Positions 8,908 through 18,099 are shown, counted from the first letter of the stretch. The stretch: DNA of 41,025 nucleotides from Mycobacterium asiaticum (GCF_001673365.1 NZ_LZLS01000154.1:1-41025), one strand, 5' to 3'. Program-made: numbers and translations. Notes: generated by a model from the sequence alone, not told the origin.

Positions 8908-11900
8908 AGCCGCGCTACAGTCCGGCCGAATTGGCCAGTGCCCTAGGCCTTTTCCCGCCCACCGACGAGCAGGCCGCGGTGATCGCGGCACCGCCCGGCC
9001 CCTTGGTGGTGATCGCGGGAGCCGGTGCCGGCAAAACCGAGACGATGGCCGCGCGGGTGGTGTGGCTGATTGCTAACGGCTTTGCCGAACCCAGCCAGGT
9101 GCTCGGTTTGACCTTCACCCGCAAGGCAGCCGGCCAGCTGCTGCGCCGGGTGCGGTCACGACTGGCCAGGTTGGCCGCGGTAGCCGCCGGCAGCGTCGAA
9201 TCCGCGGGTACACCGACGGTCAGCACCTATCACGCGTTCGCCGGCACGCTGCTGCGGGAACACGGCCTGCTGTTACCGGTCGAGCCGGACACCAGATTGC
9301 TCACCGAAACAGAGTTGTGGCAGCTGGCTTTCGACGTCGTCACCAGCTACCGCGGCGAATTACCCACCGACAAATCGCCCGCGACCGTGACGGCAATGGT
9401 GCTGCGGTTGTGGGGGCAGCTCGCCGAGCACCTTGTCGACACCGACCAACTCCGCCACACCCACGTGGAGCTGGAGAAACTGGTGCACACCCTGCCGGCG
9501 GGTCCGCACCAGCGTGGCCGTGGCCCCAACCAGTGGCTGCTGCGCATGCTGGCGACCCAGAACGAGCGCGCCGCGGCAGTGCCGCTGCTGGATGCGTTGC
9601 AAGAACGCATGCGTGCCGAAAAGGTGATGGATTTCGGCATGCAGATGGCTTCGGCGGCGCGGCTGGCGGCGACGTTCCCGCAGGTCGGGCAGGATCTGCG
9701 TAGCCGCTACCGGGTGGTGTTGCTCGACGAGTACCAAGACACCGGGCACTCACAACGGGTGGCGTTGTCGGCGCTGTTCGGCGGTGGAGTGGACCAGGGG
9801 CTGGCGCTGACGGCGGTCGGCGATCCGATTCAGTCGATCTACGGGTGGCGCGGCGCCTCGGCGACCAACCTGCCGCGGTTCACCACCGACTTCCCGCTGT
9901 CTGACGGCACCCCGGCGCCCACTTTGGAGCTGCGCACCAGTTGGCGCAATCCGCCCCGGACGCTGCACCTCGCCAACGCGATATCCGCCGAGGCGCGCCG
10001 CCGTTCAGTCGCGGTGCGGCCGCTGCGTTCCCGGCCGGACGCACCGGGCGGCACGGTTCGCTGTGCGCTGCTGCCCGACGTACAGGCCGAACGCGAGTGG
10101 ATCGCGGACCGCCTGCAAGAGCACTACCGCCGCGCCGCGGACGAGGCCAGGTCGCTGGGCGTCGCCCCGCCTACCGCCGCGGTGTTGGTGCGCCGCAACT
10201 CCGACGCGGCACCCATCGCGGATGTATTGCGGGCCCGTGGAATTGCGGTGGAAGTCGTCGGCTTGGCCGGGCTGTTGTCCATACCCGAGGTTGCCGATTT
10301 GGTGGCTATGTTGCGGCTGGTAGCCGACCCGACCGCCGGTGCCGCCGCGATGCGGGTGCTCAGCGGTCCGCGCTGGCGCCTTGGCGGTCGCGACATCGCC
10401 GCGCTGTGGCGGCGGGCGCAGCAACTGAGCGGTGCGGCGCGGCCGACCGGGCCCGTCTCGGCCGAGACGATCGCCATCGAGGCTGGTACCGAGGCCGACA
10501 CTGCCCCCTGCTTGGGCGATGCGATCGCCGATCCCGGCCCGGCCAGTGGCTACTCCGCGGCCGGATACCGGCGCATCGAAATGCTGGCCGCCGAACTGAC
10601 CGCGCTTCGCGGCCACCTCAGCTATTCGCTACCCGACCTGATCGCCGAGATTCGCCGCGTGCTCGGTCTCGACTGCGAAGTGCGGGCCAAAGCGGCGGGG
10701 GAGTGGTCCGGCACCGAGCATTTGGACGCTTTCGCCGACGAGGTCGCCGGGTATGCCGAAAGGGCCGGCGCGACGGCGGCCAAAGCGACCGTCACCGGCC
10801 TGCTGGCCTACCTTGATACCGCGGCGCAAGTGGAAAACGGCTTAGCACCGGCCCAGCCGGCCGTCGCTCCCGACCGGGTTCAGGTGCTCACCGTGCATGC
10901 GGCGAAGGGACTGGAATGGCAGGTGGTGGCGGTGGCACACCTGTCCGGCGGAGTATTCCCCTCTACCGCGTCGCGAAGCAGTTGGCTCACCGACCCGGGT
11001 GAGTTGCCGCCGCTGTTGCGCGGCGATCGTGCCCTCAAGTCCAGTGGCGCGCTCGGCATCCCCGTCCTCGATACGTCGTCGGTCACTAACCGAAAACAGC
11101 TGTCAGACAAGATTTTCGAGCATCGAAGTGCGCTCGACCAACGACGTGTCGACGAGGAGCGCCGGCTGTTGTACGTCGGCGTCACCCGGGCCGAGGACAC
11201 CCTGCTGGTGTCCGGCCATCAGTGGGGAGCCACCGGTATCAAGCCACGTGGACCGTCGGAATTCCTGTGTGAACTCAAGGACATCATCGAGCGGTCCGCG
11301 GCGACAGGCGACCCGTGCGGGGTCGTGGAACACTGGGCACCGGAACCGCCAAGCGGCGAGCGAAACCCGTTGTGTGACAGTGTGACTGAAGCAGTATGGC
11401 CCGCCGACCCGCTCTCGGTCCGGCGCCCGGACGTCGAACGGGGGGCCGCGCTGGTCGCCGAGGCGATGTCCAACCACGCAGAGGTGGCCGACGTCGACGG
11501 CTGGACCGCCGACGTTGACGCGCTACTGGCCGAGCGGGCGCGGGCTGCAACGCCGCCGGATCGCACACTGCCTAGTCAGCTGTCGGTCAGCGGTCTGGTC
11601 GAATTGGCCCGCGACCCCGAGGCCGCGGCACAGCGGCTGATGCACCGACTGCCGACGCGACCGGATCCACACGCGTTGCTGGGCAACGCTTTCCACGCCT
11701 GGGTTCAACGATTCTATGGCGCCGAGCTGTTGTTCGACCTGGGCGATCTACCCGGTGCTGCCGACTCTGACGTGGGGGACCCGCAAGAACTGGCGAGGCT
11801 GCAAGCGGCATTCGCAGAATCGTCGTGGGCGGCCCGCGTCCCGGTGGCGGTCGAAGTGCCATTCGAAATGCCGATCGGCAACGTCATTGTGCGCGGGCGC

Positions 11901-12176
11901 ATCGACGCGGTATTCGCCGATGCCGACGGCGGCGTCACGGTGGTGGACTGGAAAACCGGCGAACCGCCGCGCGGAGCGGAGGCAAAGCGACAGGCCGCTG
12001 TCCAGTTGGCGGTCTACCGGCTGGCCTGGGCGGCCCTGCACGGCTGCCCCGAATCCTCGGTGCGAACCGCCTTTTACTACGTGCGCAGTGCAACCACCGT
12101 CGTCCCCGACGAGCTGCCCGATATCGACGAGCTGGGGGTACTGCTGGTCGACTCCGGTAGCTCTTGCGGTGCCTGA
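8904..12176 (+). CDS. adnB: AdnB subunit of the AdnAB helicase-nuclease
   Basis: 1090 residues. Walker A GAGAGKTET lies near residues 37-46, Walker B LLDEYQD near 273, and the helicase motif QSIYGWRGA follows. The C-terminal RecB nuclease has GRIDAVF, VVDWKTGEPP (about 1013-1022) and QLAVYRLAW. In the studied complex AdnB provides the main ATP-driven motor and its nuclease cuts one strand of the unwound end. The start is the GTG at 8904, overlapping the adnA stop as GTGA, so the subunits are translationally coupled, which suits a 1:1 heterodimer. The upstream in-frame TTG at 8850 is rejected because it lies deep inside adnA. Confidence 0.95.
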   Translation: MKPRYSPAELASALGLFPPTDEQAAVIAAPPGPLVVIAGAGAGKTETMAARVVWLIANGFAEPSQVLGLTFTRKAAGQLLRRVRSRLARLAAVAAGSVESAGTPTVSTYHAFAGTLLREHGLLLPVEPDTRLLTETELWQLAFDVVTSYRGELPTDKSPATVTAMVLRLWGQLAEHLVDTDQLRHTHVELEKLVHTLPAGPHQRGRGPNQWLLRMLATQNERAAAVPLLDALQERMRAEKVMDFGMQMASAARLAATFPQVGQDLRSRYRVVLLDEYQDTGHSQRVALSALFGGGVDQGLALTAVGDPIQSIYGWRGASATNLPRFTTDFPLSDGTPAPTLELRTSWRNPPRTLHLANAISAEARRRSVAVRPLRSRPDAPGGTVRCALLPDVQAEREWIADRLQEHYRRAADEARSLGVAPPTAAVLVRRNSDAAPIADVLRARGIAVEVVGLAGLLSIPEVADLVAMLRLVADPTAGAAAMRVLSGPRWRLGGRDIAALWRRAQQLSGAARPTGPVSAETIAIEAGTEADTAPCLGDAIADPGPASGYSAAGYRRIEMLAAELTALRGHLSYSLPDLIAEIRRVLGLDCEVRAKAAGEWSGTEHLDAFADEVAGYAERAGATAAKATVTGLLAYLDTAAQVENGLAPAQPAVAPDRVQVLTVHAAKGLEWQVVAVAHLSGGVFPSTASRSSWLTDPGELPPLLRGDRALKSSGALGIPVLDTSSVTNRKQLSDKIFEHRSALDQRRVDEERRLLYVGVTRAEDTLLVSGHQWGATGIKPRGPSEFLCELKDIIERSAATGDPCGVVEHWAPEPPSGERNPLCDSVTEAVWPADPLSVRRPDVERGAALVAEAMSNHAEVADVDGWTADVDALLAERARAATPPDRTLPSQLSVSGLVELARDPEAAAQRLMHRLPTRPDPHALLGNAFHAWVQRFYGAELLFDLGDLPGAADSDVGDPQELARLQAAFAESSWAARVPVAVEVPFEMPIGNVIVRGRIDAVFADADGGVTVVDWKTGEPPRGAEAKRQAAVQLAVYRLAWAALHGCPESSVRTAFYYVRSATTVVPDELPDIDELGVLLVDSGSSCGA

Positions 12177-12223
12177 TCGTGGTTACATGATGGGCGTGCG
12201 CTGGGTTGAGGTGACGGAATTCC

Positions 12224-13297
12224 GTGGCGAAAGGTAGCTGGCGGCTGCGGCGTCTCGACGAGAGACTGACCGCCCAGCCGAGTTACGCGCTGGTCGGCAT
12301 TCTGCGTATTCCGCAAGGCCAGTCCAGCCCCGCTCGCATCATCACCCGTCGGGTAACCATCGCCTTGGCAGCGCTGTTCCTCGGCGCCATCACCGTCTAC
12401 GTCGATCGCGATGGTTACCACGACTCACAAGGCGACCGCCTGACGTTTCTGGACTGCTTGTACTACTCGGCGGTGACCCTGTCGACGACCGGCTACGGCG
12501 ACATCACGCCCATTTCGGAGTTCGCGCGAGCGACCAACGTCCTGATCATCACGCCACTGCGCATCGCATTCCTGATCTTGTTGGTCGGGACGACCCTCGA
12601 AGTCGTCACCGAAACATCCCGTCAGGCACTGAAGATCCAGCGTTGGAGGAGCAGAGTGCGCAACCACACCGTCGTCATCGGTTACGGGACCAAGGGCAAG
12701 ACGGCGATCGCCGCAATGCTTGGCGACGAGGTAACCCCCGGCGAAATCGTCGTCGTCGACACGGACCGTTCGGCACTGGAACGCGCCGAATCGGCCGGCC
12801 TGGTCACCGTCCACGGCGACGCCACCAAATCCGACGTGCTGCGATTGGCGGGAGCTCAGCACGCGGCATCGATCGTCGTGGCCACCAGCCGTGACGACAC
12901 TGCCGTCCTGGTCACCCTGACCGCGCGCGAGATCTCGCCGAAGGCCAACATCGTCGCCTCCATCAGGGAGGCCGAAAACCAGCACCTGCTCGAGCAGTCC
13001 GGCGCCGACTCGGTGGTGGTCTCCTCCGAGACCGCCGGCCGGTTGCTCGGGCTGGCCACCACCACCCCCAGCGTTGTGCACATGATCGAGGACCTGTTGA
13101 CCCCGGACGAGGGGTTGGCTATCGCCGAACGCGAGGTGGAACCGTCGGAGGTCGGCGGGTCGCCGCGGCACTTGAGCGACATCGTGCTCGGGGTGGTGCG
13201 CAACGGGGAACTGCTGCGCATCGGCGCACCCGAAGTCGACGCCATCGAGGCCAGCGATCGGCTGCTCTACGTGCGTTACGCGGCGCAAGAACGCTAG
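12224..13297 (+). CDS. Two-helix K+ channel with cytosolic RCK (TrkA-N) domain (Rv3200c homologue)
   Basis: 357 residues. TM1 is around residues 44-62, the selectivity filter TTGYGD is at 88-93, and TM2 is around 102-122. A Rossmann-type RCK domain begins near 148 with VVIGYGTKGKT, and a TrkA-C-like tail follows. The arrangement matches MthK-type channels: a 2TM tetramer gated by ligand or nucleotide binding to the RCK ring. No internal Met suggesting a separate RCK start is evident at the usual position. It starts with GTG 12224, 47 bases after adnB, and is followed eight bases later by nudC, so adnA-adnB-channel-nudC may be co-transcribed. Confidence 0.9.
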   Translation: MAKGSWRLRRLDERLTAQPSYALVGILRIPQGQSSPARIITRRVTIALAALFLGAITVYVDRDGYHDSQGDRLTFLDCLYYSAVTLSTTGYGDITPISEFARATNVLIITPLRIAFLILLVGTTLEVVTETSRQALKIQRWRSRVRNHTVVIGYGTKGKTAIAAMLGDEVTPGEIVVVDTDRSALERAESAGLVTVHGDATKSDVLRLAGAQHAASIVVATSRDDTAVLVTLTAREISPKANIVASIREAENQHLLEQSGADSVVVSSETAGRLLGLATTTPSVVHMIEDLLTPDEGLAIAEREVEPSEVGGSPRHLSDIVLGVVRNGELLRIGAPEVDAIEASDRLLYVRYAAQER

Positions 13298-13305
13298 GGG
13301 CCGGC

Positions 13306-14226
13306 GTGGATTTCCGGCTACGCGACATCCCGCTGTTGTCACGCGTCGGCGCCGACCGCGCCGACCAACTGCGCACTGACATCGATGCCGCGACGGCCGG
13401 GTGGGCGCAGGCCGCCCTGCTGCGGGTGGATTCGCGCAACCAGGTGCTGGCCGAGAACGGAAAAGTTGTGCTTGGTCCGGCAGCGGCACTGGGCGAAAAG
13501 CCGCCCCCCGACGCGGTGTTTCTGGGCCGCGTGGAAGGCGGCCGGCACGTGTGGGCGATCCGTGGCGCGCTGCAACCGCCCGACGACCGCCAGGTCGAGG
13601 TGCTCGACCTACGCAGGCTTGGCCGCATCATCGACGACACCAGCAGCCAACTGTTGTCGTCGGCACTGGCGCTGCTGAACTGGCACGACAGCGCCCGATT
13701 CAGCGCCGTGGATGGCACGCCGACGAAACCGGGCCGGGCCGGTTGGTCGCGGATCAATCCGCTCACCGGCCACGAGGAGTTCCCTCGCATCGATCCCGCG
13801 GTGATCTGTCTGGTTCACGATGGCGCCGATCGTGCGGTACTGGCGCGCCAGGCGATCTGGCCGGAACGGATGTACTCGCTGCTGGCCGGCTTTGTCGAGG
13901 CCGGCGAGTCGTTCGAGGTTTGCGTGGCTCGGGAGATCCGCGAGGAGATCGGGCTCACCGTTCGCGATGTGCGCTATCTGGGCAGCCAGCCGTGGCCGTT
14001 CCCGCGATCACTGATGGTCGGATTTCACGCCCTCGGCGACCCGGACGAGCCGTTCTCGTTCAACGACGGCGAGATCGCCGAGGCGGCCTGGTTCACACGC
14101 GACGAGATCAGCGCGGCGCTGGCCGCGGGCGACTGGTCCAATGCGTCGCCGGATACGAAACTTGTTCTGCCCGGGTCGATTTCGATTGCCCGCGTGATCA
14201 TCGAATCTTGGGCAGCCGGCGTTTAG
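13306..14226 (+). CDS. nudC: NADH pyrophosphatase NudC (Nudix hydrolase)
   Basis: 306 residues. The Nudix box runs from G195 to about L217 (GFVEAGESFE then REIREEIGL) and is complete. It is followed by SQPWPFPRS, the array that marks the NudC subfamily, which hydrolyses NAD(H) to NMN(H) and AMP and also removes NAD caps from RNA. The four-Cys zinc ribbon that precedes the Nudix domain in E. coli NudC is not there: the segment from LNWHDSARFS to EEFPRID contains no Cys. As I recall, this is also true of the M. tuberculosis protein. GTG start, eight bases after the channel gene. Confidence 0.93.
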   Translation: MDFRLRDIPLLSRVGADRADQLRTDIDAATAGWAQAALLRVDSRNQVLAENGKVVLGPAAALGEKPPPDAVFLGRVEGGRHVWAIRGALQPPDDRQVEVLDLRRLGRIIDDTSSQLLSSALALLNWHDSARFSAVDGTPTKPGRAGWSRINPLTGHEEFPRIDPAVICLVHDGADRAVLARQAIWPERMYSLLAGFVEAGESFEVCVAREIREEIGLTVRDVRYLGSQPWPFPRSLMVGFHALGDPDEPFSFNDGEIAEAAWFTRDEISAALAAGDWSNASPDTKLVLPGSISIARVIIESWAAGV

Positions 14227-14238
14227 CGGGACTGGGCG

Positions 14239-14880
14239 TTACTTGATGCGGTCGGTGATGTTGTCCAGGATCGTGCTGGCGATCCGCTCCGCCGGTTCGA
14301 TGCCCAAAACGCCGACCGACATCAACACCGACTGCTTGGCGCGGTACTGGTGACTCCAGCCGTTGTCGGTGATCCGCAACGTGTTGGGATCCGGCTTGTC
14401 GAGCGTGAAGGCATACCTCGGGTCGTGCAGGGCGACGCACGCGTTCAGCGAATTCTCCAGCTGATTGAGCGCGGTGCGCGCCGCCTGCGCGTCCGGATAG
14501 ATCGCAACGGCCTGACTGACCGAGTCCTTCATGGTGCGACCACCCGGGTCGATGTCGTCGGTCACCCCGCTGTATCCGGCGCTGCGGAATTCGCTCCAGC
14601 CGCTGGCGAAGGTGAGATCGCTGGTTCCGGCCGCGCGGCAGGGACCCGGGGCGTTGACGTCACCGGCCGGAGGTTCACGCAGGTTCGCGTGCGCGCGGGC
14701 AGTGAGTTCCTCGTAGTTCGCGATGCGCCGCACATCTTCGACGCTGACGATGAGGGCGTCACCTCCGGTCGCGGCCGGGGTGGTCGACGACGCCGACGTG
14801 CTGTGGTTCGAACAAGCCGTCAGCACGGCGATCGAGCAGATCCCAATCAGAACCGCTCGCCGGACCAGCGCCGATGCCAT
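14239..14880 (-). CDS. Lipoprotein with PknH-type extracellular sensor domain
   Basis: 213 residues. The N-terminus is a lipoprotein signal: Arg7-Arg8, a hydrophobic stretch and the lipobox LTAC with Cys23 as the lipidated residue. A low-complexity Ser/Thr linker follows. The mature part has two Cys (GPCRAAG and NACVALHD), AVAIYPDAQAAR and a closing VLGIEPAERIAS segment, the pattern of the extracellular domain of PknH and of lipoproteins such as LppH and LpqQ. Role unknown; sensor or periplasmic binding is inferred. It lies between nudC and mrx1, where M. tuberculosis has no such gene. It faces nudC convergently, 12 bases apart. Confidence 0.82.
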   Translation of the reverse strand: MASALVRRAVLIGICSIAVLTACSNHSTSASSTTPAATGGDALIVSVEDVRRIANYEELTARAHANLREPPAGDVNAPGPCRAAGTSDLTFASGWSEFRSAGYSGVTDDIDPGGRTMKDSVSQAVAIYPDAQAARTALNQLENSLNACVALHDPRYAFTLDKPDPNTLRITDNGWSHQYRAKQSVLMSVGVLGIEPAERIASTILDNITDRIK

Positions 14881-14940
14881 GGTGCATATCGTAAAGGCGA
14901 CCAGACCCGACGGTTCGCACCAGAAGTCGTGTCGGCGTCC

Positions 14941-15198
14941 CTACTGACCCGCTACTTCGGCCAGCTTCGCCTTGACCTGGTTGGCGCTCGGGTTGGTCAG
15001 CGTGGATCCGTCGGCGAACTTCACCGTCGGAACCGTGTGGTTCCCCCCGTTCACGGAGCCGACGAAATCCGCCGCGGCGGAGTCGCGTTCGATGTCGACC
15101 TCGTCGTAGGCGATGCCCTGCGACTTCAGCGCTGTCTTGAGCCGGAAGCAGTAGCCACACCAGGTGGTCGAGTAGATGGTCAGCGCAGCGTTGGTCAT
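14941..15198 (-). CDS. mrx1: Mycoredoxin-1
   Basis: An 85-residue glutaredoxin-fold protein with the dithiol site WCGYC (Cys14, Cys17), cis-Pro in TVPTV and no signal peptide. Mycoredoxins use mycothiol in place of glutathione to reduce mixed disulfides on proteins. It is divergent from uvrD2, as in M. tuberculosis (Rv3198A), and 60 bases upstream of the lipoprotein gene on the same strand, so both may be read together. Confidence 0.93.
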   Translation of the reverse strand: MTNAALTIYSTTWCGYCFRLKTALKSQGIAYDEVDIERDSAAADFVGSVNGGNHTVPTVKFADGSTLTNPSANQVKAKLAEVAGQ

Positions 15199-15277
15199 GA
15201 CCCTTTAACGTAGCCGGACGATGAACCATTCCAGGCGCGACCCCGAGACGACCGATTTGTCGGTCGCCGCTGCGAAG

Positions 15278-17380
15278 ATGGACGCCATGCCGGTAATGGC
15301 CGATCCGCTGCTCGCGGGTCTGGACGACGAGCAGCGCGAAGCGGTCCTCGCTCCGCGCGGCCCGGTCTGTGTGCTGGCGGGCGCCGGCACCGGCAAGACC
15401 CGCACCATCACCCACCGCATCGCCCACCTCGTCGCCAGTGGTCACGTCGCGGCCGGGCAGGTCCTCGCGGTCACGTTCACCCAGCGCGCGGCGGGGGAGA
15501 TGCGCTCGCGCCTGCGCTCGCTCGACGCCGCCGCTCCCAGCGGCGTCGGTAGCGTCCAGGCGCGGACCTTCCACGCCGCCGCCCACCGTCAACTGCGGTA
15601 TTTCTGGCCTCGGGTGGTCGGCAACACCCGCTGGGAACTGCTGGACACCAAGTTCGCCGTCGTCGCCCGCGCGGCCAGCCGCTCCCGGCTCAACGTCAGC
15701 ACCGACGACGTGCGTGACCTCGCCGGCGAGATCGAGTGGGCCAAAGCCTCGCTAATCAGTCCGGAGCAGTACGCGGGGGCGGTGGCCGCCGCCGGCCGGG
15801 ATACCCCAATGGACGCCGAGAAGGTCGTCGCCGTGTACAGCGCCTACGAGGCCCTCAAGGTGCGTGACGAGGACGTCGCGCTGCTCGATTTCGACGACCT
15901 GTTGCTGCATACCGCCGCCGCGATCGAAAACGACGCCGCGGTGGCCGCCGAGTTTCGGGACCGCTACCGCTGTTTCGTGGTCGACGAGTACCAGGACGTC
16001 ACGCCGCTGCAGCAGCGGGTGTTGTCGGCGTGGCTGGGCGACCGCGACGACGTCACGGTCGTCGGCGACGCCAACCAGACCATCTATTCGTTCACCGGAG
16101 CCTCACCGCGCTTCCTGCTGGACTTCTCGCGTCAGTTCCCTGATGCCACGGTGGTACGGCTGGAACGCGACTATCGGTCCACCCCGCAGGTGGTGTCGCT
16201 GGCCAACCAGGTGATCGCCGCAGCCCGAGGCCGCGTCGCGGGCAGCAAGCTGCAACTGATCGGCCAGCGTCAGCCCGGCCCGGCCCCCTCATTTCGCGAG
16301 CACCCAGACGAGCACACTGAGGCCGCCGCGGTCGCGGCGTCGATCACCGGGCTGATCGAATCCGGCACCGCACCATCGGAAATCGCGATCCTGTACCGGG
16401 TCAACGCGCAGTCGGAGATATACGAGGAGGCATTGACCGAGGCCGGGATCGCCTACCAGGTCCGGGGGGGCGAGGGCTTTTTCAACCGCCAGGAGATCAA
16501 GCAGGCCCTGCTGGCCTTGAACCGCGCCGCCCAGCACGGCACCGAGGGCGCTCTGCCCGAGGTGGTGCGGGCCGTCCTGGAACCGCTCGGGTTGACCGCG
16601 GAGCCTCCGCAGGGCACCAAGGCTAGAGAGCGCTGGGAAGCGTTGACAGCGCTGGCTGAGCTGGTCGACGACGAGGTGGCGCAGCGTCCTCAGCTGGAGT
16701 TGCCTGGGTTGGTGGCCGAGTTGCGCACGCGCGCCGACGCGCGCCACCCGCCGGTAGTCCAAGGCGTCACTTTGGCCTCGCTGCACGCCGCCAAGGGTCT
16801 GGAATGGGACGCGGTGTTCCTAGTCGGGCTGGCCGATAACACGCTGCCCATCTCGCACGCGCTGTCGCACGGCCCCGACAGCGAACCCGTCGAAGAGGAA
16901 CGCCGTCTGCTCTACGTCGGAATCACCAGGGCCCGAGTGCATTTGGCGCTCAGCTGGGCGCTGGCCCGGTCGCCGGGCGGGCGCCAGAGCCGCAAGCCGT
17001 CGCGCTTCCTCAACGGCATCGCGCCGCAGACCAGGATCGAAACCACACCGGGCAAGTCGCGGCGCAGCAAGGGTCCGGCGCGTTGCCGGGTCTGCAACAA
17101 AGACCTGACCACCCCAGCGGCGATCATGCTGCGGCGCTGCGAAACATGCGCCGGAGATGTCGACGAGGAACTTTTGCTGCAGCTCAAAGACTGGCGCCTG
17201 GCCGCCGCGAAGGAACAGAACGTGCCGGCCTACATCGTCTTCAGCGACAACACGCTGATCGCGATCGCCGAGCTGCGGCCTACCGACGATGCCGCACTGA
17301 TCGCCATCCCCGGCATCGGCGCGCGCAAGCTCGAACAGTACGGACCGGACGTGCTCGACCTGGTTCGCCAAGCCCGCTGA
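15278..17380 (+). CDS. uvrD2: UvrD2 DNA helicase with tetracysteine and HRDC domains
   Basis: A superfamily 1A helicase. Walker [11 protein letters not shown] is at residues 34-43; [18 protein letters not shown] and [10 protein letters not shown] are the later motifs. Two CxxC pairs (RVCNKD preceded by Cys, and RRCETC; residues about 603-624) bind zinc, and a C-terminal HRDC domain contains [14 protein letters not shown]. This layout is specific to actinobacterial UvrD2, a 3'-5' helicase reported as essential in M. tuberculosis. ATG 15278 is chosen because it gives exactly 700 residues, the length I recall for M. tuberculosis. Other in-frame starts are ATG 15221, 15287 and 15296; none has a strong ribosome-binding site. 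Confidence 0.93.
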   Translation: MDAMPVMADPLLAGLDDEQREAVLAPRGPVCVLAGAGTGKTRTITHRIAHLVASGHVAAGQVLAVTFTQRAAGEMRSRLRSLDAAAPSGVGSVQARTFHAAAHRQLRYFWPRVVGNTRWELLDTKFAVVARAASRSRLNVSTDDVRDLAGEIEWAKASLISPEQYAGAVAAAGRDTPMDAEKVVAVYSAYEALKVRDEDVALLDFDDLLLHTAAAIENDAAVAAEFRDRYRCFVVDEYQDVTPLQQRVLSAWLGDRDDVTVVGDANQTIYSFTGASPRFLLDFSRQFPDATVVRLERDYRSTPQVVSLANQVIAAARGRVAGSKLQLIGQRQPGPAPSFREHPDEHTEAAAVAASITGLIESGTAPSEIAILYRVNAQSEIYEEALTEAGIAYQVRGGEGFFNRQEIKQALLALNRAAQHGTEGALPEVVRAVLEPLGLTAEPPQGTKARERWEALTALAELVDDEVAQRPQLELPGLVAELRTRADARHPPVVQGVTLASLHAAKGLEWDAVFLVGLADNTLPISHALSHGPDSEPVEEERRLLYVGITRARVHLALSWALARSPGGRQSRKPSRFLNGIAPQTRIETTPGKSRRSKGPARCRVCNKDLTTPAAIMLRRCETCAGDVDEELLLQLKDWRLAAAKEQNVPAYIVFSDNTLIAIAELRPTDDAALIAIPGIGARKLEQYGPDVLDLVRQAR

Positions 17381-17400
17381 GACGCATATCCGCAGGTCAG

Positions 17401-17438
17401 AAAATCGGTTGTCAGGATCAGCTGGTACCGTCTACTCT
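17401..17438 (+). promoter_or_regulatory. Candidate whiB7 promoter with AT-rich WhiB7 site
   Basis: AAAATCGG (17401-17408) is followed at once by TTGTCA (17409-17414) as a -35 box. A -10-like TCTACT (17431-17436) lies 16 bases on, or TACTCT (17433-17438) 18 bases on. WhiB7 is known to activate its own promoter by bringing SigA to promoters with an AT-rich patch just upstream of the -35, and this arrangement fits. The predicted start lies near 17443. Confidence 0.55.
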
Positions 17439-17484
17439 CGAAACCGCATTTTGCCGGCCTGAGCGCAAAGGGAGGTGGCCCGCG

Positions 17485-17613
17485 ATGATCAGCACCGCAT
17501 CGGTGAACGTACGCGTGGCGACCCATCATGCCGCCGCTACCCCGGCGGCCGCGGGTAAGCACCGCGTCGCCGCCGCGACTGAAGCGTCCGTGAGGCTCAA
17601 CGTAGAGACGTAA
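17485..17613 (+). CDS. Upstream ORF in the whiB7 leader (42 residues)
   Basis: ATG 17485 has the strong ribosome-binding site AAAGGGAGG (17468-17476) eight bases upstream. The peptide begins MISTASVNVRVAT, is rich in Ala and His, and ends SVRLNVET just before TAA at 17611. It ends about 20 bases before a terminator hairpin. Short translated leaders are known upstream of whiB7 in several mycobacteria, where slowed translation by ribosome-targeting drugs prevents early termination. I infer that this is the sensing peptide here. It is not part of uvrD2, whose stop is 100 bases upstream. Confidence 0.72.
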   Translation: MISTASVNVRVATHHAAATPAAAGKHRVAAATEASVRLNVET

Positions 17614-17632
17614 AGAGCCAAGTTTCGCCAAC

Positions 17633-17674
17633 TGGCCACGGACCCGAAGTCATCAGGATCCGTGGCCAATTCTT
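17633..17674 (+). terminator. Attenuator hairpin in the whiB7 leader
   Basis: Left arm TGGCCACGGA (17633-17642) and right arm TCCGTGGCCA (17659-17668) are perfectly complementary over ten pairs. An inner CC/GG pairing may extend the stem, and ATTCTTTT follows immediately. This is an intrinsic terminator inside an mRNA leader, about 75 bases before the whiB7 start. Its position after a translated upstream ORF is the classic attenuation layout. Competing antiterminator arms may lie in the uORF region but I did not fold it. Confidence 0.75.
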
Positions 17675-17747
17675 TTGGGAGACAAGCTCCCTGGTCCGGA
17701 TCACCGCAGAAAGACAGCGTATGGACCCGGAAGCAGGTGAAGAGGAC

Positions 17748-18023
17748 ATGTCGGGACTGACCGTCCCCAGACGGACCCCCAGACGGACCCAGCCCGCGCT
17801 GCCGTGCCATGCCGGCGACCCCGACCTCTGGTTTGCCGACATGCCGGCCGACCTCGAGCGCGCCAAGACGCTGTGCGTCGGCTGTCCGGTTCGGCGCCAG
17901 TGCCTGGCGGCCGCGGTGGAGCGCGCCGAACCGTGGGGCGTGTGGGGCGGCGAGATCTTCGAGCGCGGCTCGATCATCGGCCGCAAGCGTCCGCGCGGGC
18001 GGCCACGCAAGGAGGCCGCCTAA
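17748..18023 (+). CDS. whiB7: Transcription factor WhiB7
   Basis: A 91-residue WhiB-family protein. Iron-sulfur ligands are Cys20, Cys43, Cys46 and Cys52; the signature turn GVWGG is at 64-68; the C-terminal AT-hook RPRGRPRK is at 81-88. The AT-hook is diagnostic of WhiB7. It partners SigA to induce intrinsic resistance genes (efflux pumps, ribosome protection, acetyltransferases) under ribosome-targeting antibiotics. The start ATG 17748 gives MSGLTVPR, close to the known N-terminus, with AGGTGAAGAGG upstream; the in-frame ATG 17721 would add nine residues. It is controlled by the promoter, uORF and attenuator listed above. Confidence 0.95.
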   Translation: MSGLTVPRRTPRRTQPALPCHAGDPDLWFADMPADLERAKTLCVGCPVRRQCLAAAVERAEPWGVWGGEIFERGSIIGRKRPRGRPRKEAA

Positions 18024-18032
18024 ACCCGTCGC

Positions 18033-18086
18033 GAGTCGAACGCCACGGCGATTTCCAGTGTCGGATTTCGCAGTGGCGTTCGGCTC
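18033..18086. terminator. Long inverted repeat between convergent genes
   Basis: Left arm GAGTCGAACGCCAC (18033-18046) and right arm GTGGCGTTCGGCTC (18073-18086) pair over 14 positions with a single G-T style mismatch, around a 26-base loop. It sits between the convergent ends of whiB7 and the ABC1 kinase gene, where it could end transcription in both directions. There is no T-tract on either side, so a Rho-independent role is uncertain. It may be a member of a dispersed hairpin family. Confidence 0.5.
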
Positions 18087-18099
18087 GTGAGCCGCAAAG

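Noticed and set aside
12425..13489. 354-codon minus-strand ORF opposite the K+ channel gene
   Set aside because: High-GC antisense shadow; the plus-strand gene has clear channel and RCK motifs.
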